Source: Streptomyces katrae
Lineage (GTDB): Bacteria > Actinomycetota > Actinomycetes > Streptomycetales > Streptomycetaceae
Reading direction: 5' to 3'
Length of the DNA stretch: 8,098 bases
Assembly (NCBI RefSeq): GCF_000966975.1
Contig: NZ_JZWV01000885.1
Location: forward strand, 1-8,098
Below the pieces are notes generated by a model. The model was not told the DNA's origin. It searched no databases and worked only from the letters and a program-made list of their open reading frames with translations. Shown one piece after another: positions 1 through 5,496 of this stretch. Numbering within the stretch: the first letter of the stretch is position 1; the number at the start of each line of letters is the position of its first letter. The translations under genes and the position numbers were made by a program.

Positions 1-1
1 G

Positions 2-478
2 ATGAGTACGGTGGAGTTCGAGACGGGTCCGGCCGAGCCGGCGGAGGCGGCGGCGGTGGCCGAGGCGGTCACCGCCCTCCTGCGGGAGCTGCGCGGGGAC
101 CCCTCGCACACGATCCCGGGCCTCGGCGCGGCCGTGGACGAGGCCATCGCCGGCAAGGACGGCTCCGGTGTGCTGGTCGCGCGGGACAGGAACGGGCGGG
201 TGGTCGGCGTACTCGGGTACACCACCCAGACCGCCCTGCGGCTCGCCGCCCCCTACCGCCACGTCCAGGAACTGTGGGTGGCACCGGAGCTGCGGTCCAA
301 GGGGGTCGCGGCCCTGCTGCTGGAGGCGCTGGACGCGCGGTGCGCCGCGGACGGCGTCCGGCGGGTCGAAGTCTGCCTGCCCGCCCAGCAGTTCCCCTCC
401 TACCCGCGGACCCTGGCGTTCTACGAGCGCTCCGGTTTCCGTGTCATCGGCCCTCGCGTGATCAAGGACCTGTCATGA
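2..478 (+). CDS. GNAT-family N-acetyltransferase
   Basis: Protein of 158 aa, the usual length for a single-domain GNAT enzyme, which transfers an acetyl group from acetyl-CoA to an amine. The acetyl-CoA-binding beta4-alpha3 segment is clear: ELWVAP (90-95) followed by RSKGVA (98-103), matching the RxxGxG/A pyrophosphate-binding motif. The C-terminal FYERSGFRV (140-148) is the typical motif B region. The ATG at 2 is only one base from the window edge, so its ribosome-binding site cannot be inspected and a start further upstream cannot be excluded. The ATGA at 2-5 resembles the coupled starts elsewhere in this operon. The stop overlaps the next gene, an HDAC-fold deacetylase, by 4 nt. This suggests an acetylate/deacetylate pair acting on a pathway amine, or self-resistance by N-acetylation. 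The family is secure; the substrate is inference. Confidence 0.88.
   Translation: MSTVEFETGPAEPAEAAAVAEAVTALLRELRGDPSHTIPGLGAAVDEAIAGKDGSGVLVARDRNGRVVGVLGYTTQTALRLAAPYRHVQELWVAPELRSKGVAALLLEALDARCAADGVRRVEVCLPAQQFPSYPRTLAFYERSGFRVIGPRVIKDLS
464..468 (+). promoter_or_regulatory. Ribosome-binding site for the deacetylase gene
   Basis: AAGGA lies 6 nt before the ATG at 475, inside the end of the acetyltransferase gene. It supports the start at 475 over an in-frame ATG at 274, which would place about 200 nt of the protein inside the upstream gene and add a non-conserved Arg/Pro-rich leader. Confidence 0.6.
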
Positions 479-1413
479 CGCTGCACGTGGTGGTACCCGA
501 GGAGTCCGAGGCGCTGCCGTTCACGGTCGAGCCGGGCGGCGCCCAGGTGGCCAGCAAGGAGATACCCGAGCGGATCCACCAGATCCTGGCCGGCCTGCTG
601 GACGGCGGCGCGGTGGTGGCCGCGCTCGGTGAGGACAGCGCGGCCCGCGCCGAGCGGACGGTCGGTGCGGTGCACGAGGCGGCCCTGCTGGACCACCTGC
701 GGGGCGGGGTGCCCGAGGGCCGGGATTCGGTGCTCGACAGCGCCTTCTCGGCCCCCGGCCTGGAACAGGAGACCCCGGTCACCCGCGGGGTCTGGCCCGC
801 CGCGCTGGGCGCGGCGGCAGCCGCGGTCCGGGCGGCCGAGCTGACGGCCCGCGGGGGCGGGAACAGCTACGCCCTGGTGCGGCCCCCGGGCCACCACGCG
901 GGCCCGGGCTGGTACGGCGGCTACTGCTTCCTCAACAACGCCGTCGTCGCCGCCCGGACCCTGCGCGAGGAGGGCGTGGCCCGGGTCGGCATCCTCGACG
1001 TCGACTACCACCTGGGCAACGGCACGCTGGCCTGTGTCCAGGGCGATCCCACCCTGCCGTTCGCCTCGGTGCACTCCAGCAACGCCAAGGACTTCCCGTA
1101 CGTCTTCGAGCCGGGGCCGGGCCTGTTCGGAGTGGAGTCCGACCCCGGCACGGAGGGGTTCCTGGCGCTCGTGAAGGACGCCCTGGCGCACCTGCTCCGG
1201 CAGGACGCCGAGGCCCTGGTGGTCTCGGTCGGCTACGACGTGCTCGCGGGCGACCCGCACGGCTCCTGGACGCTCGCGCCGGAGGTGTTCGGGCCCGTCG
1301 CCGCACTGCTGGCCGAGCAGCGGCTGCCCACCGTCTTCGTCCAGGAGGGCGGATACGGACTCCCGTCCCTGCGCGGCGCGGCCCGCGCCCTCGCATTGGA
1401 GGCCTCGCGATGA
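475..1413 (+). CDS. HDAC-fold amidohydrolase, acetylpolyamine-deacetylase-like
   Basis: A 312-aa protein of the zinc-dependent arginase/deacetylase fold. Visible active-site elements are RPPGHHA (136-142) with the paired general-base histidines H140/H141, GGYCFLNNA, the zinc-ligand motif DVDYH (D177 and H179), the third ligand D255 in GYDVLAGDP, and the transition-state tyrosine Y294 in EGGYG. The combination RPPGHHAG...GGYCFxNN...EGGYGxP is closer to bacterial acetylpolyamine amidohydrolases than to AcuC or eukaryotic HDACs, as I recall those sequences. Such enzymes remove acetyl groups from small N-acetyl amines. One oddity is that the residue after H179 is Leu (DVDYHLGNGT), where the family usually has a second His. 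Translation is coupled to the acetyltransferase before it and the mutase after it. A likely job is late removal of a protecting acetyl group from a biosynthetic amine; this role is inferred from the pairing alone. Confidence 0.87.
   Translation: MTLHVVVPEESEALPFTVEPGGAQVASKEIPERIHQILAGLLDGGAVVAALGEDSAARAERTVGAVHEAALLDHLRGGVPEGRDSVLDSAFSAPGLEQETPVTRGVWPAALGAAAAAVRAAELTARGGGNSYALVRPPGHHAGPGWYGGYCFLNNAVVAARTLREEGVARVGILDVDYHLGNGTLACVQGDPTLPFASVHSSNAKDFPYVFEPGPGLFGVESDPGTEGFLALVKDALAHLLRQDAEALVVSVGYDVLAGDPHGSWTLAPEVFGPVAALLAEQRLPTVFVQEGGYGLPSLRGAARALALEASR
1398..1402 (+). promoter_or_regulatory. Ribosome-binding site for the mutase gene
   Basis: A perfect GGAGG core sits 7 nt before the ATG at 1410, within the last codons of the deacetylase gene. 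It fixes the mutase start at the ATGA overlap. Confidence 0.75.
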
Positions 1414-1733
1414 ACGCGACCCCCGAAGACATCCTCCAGCCCTTCCGGGAACGGCTGGAGGTGCTCGACCAGCAGCTGGCGGAGCTCGTGGCGGCCCGCC
1501 TGGCGATCTGCTGCGAAGTGGCCGAGGTCAAGCGGGCCAACGGCATTCCGATGATGCAGCCGCAGCGGGTCGCCACGGTGCGGGAGGCCTACGCGGCGCG
1601 GGGCGAACGGCTGTCCCTCTCCCCCGAGTTCATGCGCTCCCTGGCGACCCTGCTCATCGACGAGGCGTGCCGCCTGGAGGACGAGATCATCGACGCTCCG
1701 GCGGCCGCGAAGACCGTGGAGGCACGACGATGA
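1410..1733 (+). CDS. AroQ-type chorismate mutase, probably 4-amino-4-deoxychorismate mutase
   Basis: A 107-aa all-helical mutase of the AroQ class, which rearranges chorismate-type substrates to prephenate-type products. Aligned by eye to the E. coli enzyme, the carboxylate-binding residues are kept: R13 (R11), R30 (R28), K41 (K39) and R53 (R51). Positions that contact the C4 substituent or ether oxygen are changed: D48 becomes Q50, E52 becomes V54, S84 becomes A86 and Q88 becomes E90. The segment GIPMMQPQRV (45-54) and the C-terminal EACRLEDEII (85-94) resemble ADC mutases of p-aminophenylalanine pathways (PapB/CmlD type) as I remember them. The substrate is therefore more likely ADC than chorismate. 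No regulatory domain or secretion signal is present. It is coupled by ATGA overlaps to the deacetylase and to the prephenate-processing gene. Fold confidence is high; ADC specificity is a reasoned inference. Confidence 0.85.
   Translation: MNATPEDILQPFRERLEVLDQQLAELVAARLAICCEVAEVKRANGIPMMQPQRVATVREAYAARGERLSLSPEFMRSLATLLIDEACRLEDEIIDAPAAAKTVEARR
1718..1722 (+). promoter_or_regulatory. Ribosome-binding site for the prephenate-processing gene
   Basis: GGAGG lies 7 nt before the ATG at 1730. It selects this start over the in-frame ATG at 1667, which would add a leader lying entirely inside the mutase gene. Confidence 0.75.
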
Positions 1734-2317
1734 CCCTGACGTTCACCACCCTCGGCCCCGAGGGAAGCTGCCACGAGAACGCCCTGCAGCACTACTTCGG
1801 CTTCCAGGGCATCGAGGGCGACGCCAAGATCGACCTCACCATCGACCTGCACGAGGGCCTGGAGCGGGTGCGCCGCGGCGAGTCCGACTACCTGGTGCAG
1901 TGCAGCGCGCACCCCGAGGTGCACCTGCTCACCGAGCGGTACTTCACCGAGGTCCACGTGGTGGACACCTTCGTGTATCCCACCAAGGAACTGGTGCTGC
2001 TCAGCCGGGCCGACGTGGAACGGCCCAGGTCCCTCGGGCTGGTCCCGGCGACCGCGGGCTACGTGGACGTGTCCCAGTGGGAGGAGGTGGTTCCCGTGGC
2101 CTCCAAGCCCGTGGTCGGCGCCCAGCTGCTGGCGGGGGCTTACGACTCCGGGCTCACTCACCTGGAGTACCTGGAGAAGTCGAACGGAGCGCTGCGCCTG
2201 GACCGCTACATCGGCGCGGTGACCACCACCTGGGTCGTCTACGGGCGCCGGCCCCGGTTCTCCGGTGAAGTCATCGGCACCAAGTGCCGCGAGTACCTGT
2301 TGGGAGAGGGCGCATGA
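1730..2317 (+). CDS. Prephenate decarboxylase-like protein (prephenate dehydratase fold, no ACT domain)
   Basis: A 195-aa protein with the prephenate dehydratase signature TLGPEGSCHENA (7-18), where dehydratases have LGPxGTxSxxA. It lacks the C-terminal ACT regulatory domain that makes ordinary actinobacterial PheA about 300 aa. Its length matches the non-aromatising prephenate decarboxylases such as BacA, SalX and AerD. The dehydratase catalytic TRF motif is absent. At that place the protein has VTTTWVVYG (164-172), so the Arg and Phe are lost and a Trp appears, reminiscent of the MSW-type motif I remember in BacA. The inferred reaction is decarboxylation of (4-amino-4-deoxy)prephenate to a cyclohexadienyl pyruvate that keeps a non-aromatic ring. 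Its place directly between the mutase and the chain-extending synthase supports production of a 2-oxo acid for elongation. A divergent dehydratase giving (amino)phenylpyruvate is the main alternative. Confidence 0.75.
   Translation: MTLTFTTLGPEGSCHENALQHYFGFQGIEGDAKIDLTIDLHEGLERVRRGESDYLVQCSAHPEVHLLTERYFTEVHVVDTFVYPTKELVLLSRADVERPRSLGLVPATAGYVDVSQWEEVVPVASKPVVGAQLLAGAYDSGLTHLEYLEKSNGALRLDRYIGAVTTTWVVYGRRPRFSGEVIGTKCREYLLGEGA
2302..2310 (+). promoter_or_regulatory. Ribosome-binding site for the synthase gene
   Basis: GGGAGAGGG precedes the ATG at 2314. Its GGGAG half is 7 nt away. It supports the overlapping ATG at 2314 rather than the in-frame ATG at 2284, which lies inside the upstream gene. 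Confidence 0.6.
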
Positions 2318-3474
2318 CCGGGACCGCATCCGCGGCGAGGAAGATCCTCGTCTGTGACACCACGCTCCGTGACGGCGAGCAGACCTGCGGGGTGGCCTTC
2401 CAGGTCGAGGAGAAGGTGAAGATCGCCCAGCTTCTCGACGAGATGGGCGTCGACGTCATCGACGCGGGCTTCCCGGCCTCCTCGCAGGCCGACCAGGACG
2501 CCGTGCGCGGTATCGCCGCCCTGGGCCTGAACGCCCGCGTGGTGGCGTTCTGCCGGCCCAACCGGACCGAGATCGATCTGGCGAGGGCGTGCGGGGCGAA
2601 CGCGATCTACACCTTCGTGCCCACGTCCGACGTGCACATGCGGGTCAAGTTCGGCGGTACGGACAGTGCGGTGCGCGAGCGGCTGAAGGCCGAGATGGCC
2701 GACGGCATCAAGTACGCCAAGGGCCTCGGCATGTACGTCGGCTGCGGCTCCGAGGACGCCACCCGGACCCCGTACGACTACCTGGAGGAGGTCCTCGTCC
2801 TCGCCCAGGAGAGCGGCGCGGACCTGGTCGGCGTCGCGGACACCGTCGGCTCCACCACGCCCGACGCCTTCCGCACCCTCATCTCGCGGCTGCGCTCGCA
2901 GATCGGCGTGACGCTCTCGCTCCACTGCCACAACGACTTCGGCCTCGCCACGGCCAACACGGTCGCGGGCATCCTCGGCGGGGCGGACGAGGTCCAGTGC
3001 ACGATCAACGGCATCGGCGAGCGGGCGGGCAACGCCTCCCTGGAGGAGGTGACCGTGGCCCTGACCCAGCTGTACGGGTTCGAGACCAATGTCGACCTGT
3101 CCCGGCTCAAGCCCATGTCGGACCTCATCGCCGGCCTGTCCGGCATCGAGGTCAGCCCCATGAAGCCGATCGTCGGCGGCAACGCCTTCTCGCACGAATC
3201 CGGCCTGCACGTGTCCTCGGTGATGAAGGACTCCACCGCGTACGAGCCGCTGCGGCCCGAACTGGTGGGCCACACCCGGCGGATCGTCATGGGCAAGCAC
3301 TCGGGCAAGGGGATCATCGCCCACGTCCTGGACGCCCACGGGCTCCCGTACGACGACGAGGTCCTCGCCGCGGTGCTCCTCGACGTCAAGGCGGCGTCCG
3401 TGCTGACGAAGTCCAGCGTCACCGAGGCCCAGGTGATCGAGATCCACCGCGAGCGGACGGCCGTACGTCCATGA
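2314..3474 (+). CDS. Homocitrate/isopropylmalate/benzylmalate synthase-like enzyme
   Basis: A 386-aa DRE-TIM metallolyase that condenses acetyl-CoA with a 2-oxo acid to give a 2-substituted malate, the first step of one-carbon elongation. Near the N terminus is DTTLRDGEQ (15-23), with the catalytic Arg19 and metal ligand Asp20. LHCHNDFG carries the metal-binding H204 and H206. GIGERAGNASLEE contains N240. NAFSHESGLHV corresponds to the catalytic His region of the accessory domain. The length fits homocitrate synthase (NifV) or the benzylmalate synthase HphA. It is much shorter than actinobacterial LeuA, because the leucine-sensing C-terminal domain is missing, so leucine feedback is not expected. 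Placed after the decarboxylase-like gene and with isomerase and dehydrogenase partners downstream, it probably uses a cyclohexadienyl pyruvate. The family is certain, the substrate inferred. Homocitrate or ordinary leucine synthesis is unlikely in this context. Confidence 0.9.
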   Translation: MTGTASAARKILVCDTTLRDGEQTCGVAFQVEEKVKIAQLLDEMGVDVIDAGFPASSQADQDAVRGIAALGLNARVVAFCRPNRTEIDLARACGANAIYTFVPTSDVHMRVKFGGTDSAVRERLKAEMADGIKYAKGLGMYVGCGSEDATRTPYDYLEEVLVLAQESGADLVGVADTVGSTTPDAFRTLISRLRSQIGVTLSLHCHNDFGLATANTVAGILGGADEVQCTINGIGERAGNASLEEVTVALTQLYGFETNVDLSRLKPMSDLIAGLSGIEVSPMKPIVGGNAFSHESGLHVSSVMKDSTAYEPLRPELVGHTRRIVMGKHSGKGIIAHVLDAHGLPYDDEVLAAVLLDVKAASVLTKSSVTEAQVIEIHRERTAVRP

Positions 3475-4259
3475 GCGCAGAGCACGACACCGGTAGCGGT
3501 GCCTCCGCCTGGTTCGCGGACCAGACCTTCTGGGACGACTTCTATCCGCACCTGTTCTCCGCGGAGCGCGCCGCCGAGGCCGAGCGGATCGTGGAGCGGT
3601 CCCCGCTGTTCCGTTTCCCCTCCGGCGCCCGTGTGCTCGACCTGTGCTGCGGACCGGGCCTGTTCACGGTGCCGCTCGCGCGGGCCGGCCACGCGGTCAC
3701 CGGCGTGGACCTCAGCGCGCCCCTGCTCGACCGGGCCCGGACGCGCTGTCGGGAAGCGGGCGTCAAGGCCCGGTTCGTCGAGGCCGACATGCTCGGTTTC
3801 GCCGAGCCGGAGGCCTTCGACGCCGTCGTCAACATGTTCACCTCCTTCGGCTACCTGCACCGGCACGAGGACAACGTGCAGGTGCTCCGCAACGCGCACA
3901 CCAGCCTGGCGCCGGGCGGGACCCTGCTCGTCGACCTCGTCGGCAAGGAGATCCTCGCGCGTCGCGACGAACGCGTCTCGCTGTCCGAGCTGGACGGGAA
4001 GGTGCTGGTCCAGCGGGACACCATCCTCGACGACTGGAGCCGGCTGCGCAGCGACTGGTACTCCATCGAGGGCTCGCGCGCGGCCACGGGGTCGATGACC
4101 CTCCACCTCTACAGCGCCGCCGAACTGAGGGACATGCTGCGCAGCGCCGGCTTCACCGGGGTCCGCTTCCACGGGGACTACGAGGGCGGACCCTACGACC
4201 ACCGGGCCGAGCGCCTGATCGCGGTCGCCACGAAGGGCGTGGACGCCCGTGGGAACTGA
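3471..4259 (+). CDS. Class I SAM-dependent methyltransferase
   Basis: A 262-aa soluble methyltransferase with a Rossmann-type SAM-binding core. Motif I is VLDLCCGPG (55-63), followed by VTGVDLS with the acidic residue expected to bind the SAM ribose, an acidic motif II region (VEADMLGF), and a VVNMFTSFGYL segment typical of a broad family of small-molecule methyltransferases. The C terminus (RSAGFTGVRFHGDYEGGPYDHRAERLIAVA, described here in pieces) is also typical of that family. The methyl acceptor cannot be read from the sequence. The start is the ATG in the 4-nt overlap with the synthase gene. No strong Shine-Dalgarno precedes it (only GCGGACGG at 3453-3460), so translation probably depends on coupling. 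It interrupts the chain-extension genes, which suggests a modification of the warhead or of a partner amino acid in the final product rather than a step of elongation itself. Confidence 0.87.
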   Translation: MSAEHDTGSGASAWFADQTFWDDFYPHLFSAERAAEAERIVERSPLFRFPSGARVLDLCCGPGLFTVPLARAGHAVTGVDLSAPLLDRARTRCREAGVKARFVEADMLGFAEPEAFDAVVNMFTSFGYLHRHEDNVQVLRNAHTSLAPGGTLLVDLVGKEILARRDERVSLSELDGKVLVQRDTILDDWSRLRSDWYSIEGSRAATGSMTLHLYSAAELRDMLRSAGFTGVRFHGDYEGGPYDHRAERLIAVATKGVDARGN

Positions 4260-5496
4260 GGTCGTCGTCATGCGGTCGACGTCCGCCGTCGGCCGTGAGG
4301 AGTGGGACGCGCTCGTCCCGCCGGACCGGGTGTACCTCTCCCACGACTGGCTGCGCGCGGTCGAGGAGTGCTTCGGGTTCGAGCTGGTCCTCTTCCTGCT
4401 GCGGGACGGCGGGCGCACGGTGGCCGGCGTACAGGGTCTGCTGGTCCGGGACCCGGACGCGTTCCCTTACCACGATCCGACGGGCGCCCTGTTCGGCGAC
4501 TACGAGATGGACCACCTCCGGCAGGCGCTGGAGCGGGACCGGTCGCCGCAGGAGTCGGCGGAGGCGGGCGCGCTGCTCGCCGCCGTCGTGCGCGCCGAGG
4601 CGGGGCACACGCGTGCGGCGGCCTACCCGGCGCTCGTGATGACCAGCCCGTACGGCTACGCCAGCGATGTGCTCACCCTGCCCGGGACCGCCCGCGAGGG
4701 CGCGATCGGCGAACTGCTCGCCGCCGTGGACGCGTTCTGCCGGGCCGAGGGGATCCCCTCGCAGTCCTTCCTGTGGGAGTCCGGCGGAGACGCGGACCTG
4801 CACCGGGCGCTCGCCGGCCACGGATACCTCGAGTTCCTCTCCGACCTGGAGTACGACCTCGACCTCGGGGCCTGCGCCTCGCTGGAGGAGTACCTGGGGA
4901 CCCTGGAGCGCAAGCGCCGTACGGTGGTGCGCGCCGAGATCCGCAAGTTCAGCGAGGCCGGGCTGCGCGTGGAGCGGATCGCGGACCCGGACCCGGAGCT
5001 GATCGCCCGCTGCGCCGAACTGTCCGAGGGACAGCAGAAGAAGTACGGGCTGCCCGTGGACCGCGGCGCGATGGAGCGGTTGTTCACCGCGCTGCTGGCC
5101 GCCCCGGCGCTGGGACCCGCACTGTACGTGGTGCGGCGGGAGGAGGAGCGGGGTCCGGACGTCTCGGGCTTCCTGCTGTGCCTGGAGGCCGGTGGCGTCC
5201 TGCACCCCAAGTTCCTCGGCTTCGACGCCACCGCGGTGGGGGCCGGCTACGCCTACTTCAATCTCGTCTTCTACCACCAGGTCGAACGGGCCGTGGCGGG
5301 CGGCGTCCGCCGCATCTCGTACGGCATGGGTTCGGCGGACGCGAAGCGGTTGCGCGGCTGCCGCCCGGCACCGGTGCGCGGCTGGATCCGGTTCTCCTCG
5401 CCCTCGGCGCACCGGCGGATCGAGCCGTACGTCACCGTCTTCGACTGCCTCAAGAAACAGCTTCTCGGCAACCAGGATGGACGCGTTCTGCGATGA
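4249..5496 (+). CDS. FemAB/GNAT-superfamily acyltransferase, possible amide-bond-forming enzyme
   Basis: A 415-aa protein that looks like a two-lobed GNAT of the Acetyltransf_6/FemAB-like group. N-terminal VYLSHDWLRAVE (28-39) matches the usual opening of the group. KRRTVVRAEIRKFSEAG (222-238) is the basic helix common to these proteins. The C-terminal block around YFNLVFYHQVERAVAGG (336-352), YGMGSADAKRLRG (358-370) and the following Trp/Phe/Ser segment corresponds to the second GNAT fold. Relatives attach amino-acyl or acyl groups to amines, so joining an amino acid to the pathway product is plausible but not demonstrated. No signal peptide or membrane segment is seen. The GTG start at 4249 overlaps the methyltransferase by 11 nt, with AAGGG at 4233-4237. 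An alternative ATG at 4270, after GAGG at 4258-4261, would shorten it by 7 aa. The exact start is uncertain. Confidence 0.75.
   Translation: MGTEVVVMRSTSAVGREEWDALVPPDRVYLSHDWLRAVEECFGFELVLFLLRDGGRTVAGVQGLLVRDPDAFPYHDPTGALFGDYEMDHLRQALERDRSPQESAEAGALLAAVVRAEAGHTRAAAYPALVMTSPYGYASDVLTLPGTAREGAIGELLAAVDAFCRAEGIPSQSFLWESGGDADLHRALAGHGYLEFLSDLEYDLDLGACASLEEYLGTLERKRRTVVRAEIRKFSEAGLRVERIADPDPELIARCAELSEGQQKKYGLPVDRGAMERLFTALLAAPALGPALYVVRREEERGPDVSGFLLCLEAGGVLHPKFLGFDATAVGAGYAYFNLVFYHQVERAVAGGVRRISYGMGSADAKRLRGCRPAPVRGWIRFSSPSAHRRIEPYVTVFDCLKKQLLGNQDGRVLR

Noticed and set aside
274..474. Earlier start for the deacetylase
   Set aside because: It lies wholly inside the acetyltransferase gene and is non-conserved in composition; AAGGA at 464-468 and the ATGA overlap favour 475.
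475..1413. AcuC/acetoin-utilisation deacetylase or a protein deacetylase
   Set aside because: The motif set fits acetylpolyamine-type enzymes better, and the operon is biosynthetic; a protein substrate is not supported by context.
1410..2317. Bacilysin/anticapsin or salinosporamide-type pathway
   Set aside because: These share the prephenate decarboxylase fold, but no other genes of those pathways are visible here, and they do not include a one-carbon elongation set or an ADC-type mutase.
2589..3470. In-frame upstream extension of the methyltransferase
   Set aside because: It is a wrong-frame reading of the synthase gene; the methyltransferase homology and ATGA overlap support the start at 3471.
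2778..4418. Long minus-strand open frame opposite the synthase and methyltransferase
   Set aside because: It spans a gene boundary on the other strand, has low-complexity composition and shows no domain; the plus-strand genes explain the region.
4153..5412. Minus-strand open frame opposite the FemAB-like gene
   Set aside because: It has an Arg/Gly/Ala-rich composition without motifs and conflicts with the conserved plus-strand protein.
4302..5492. In-frame upstream extension of the isomerase to a 1071-aa protein
   Set aside because: The extension is an Arg/Pro/Gly-rich translation of the wrong frame of the FemAB-like gene. The aconitase domain begins right at the ATG at 5493.
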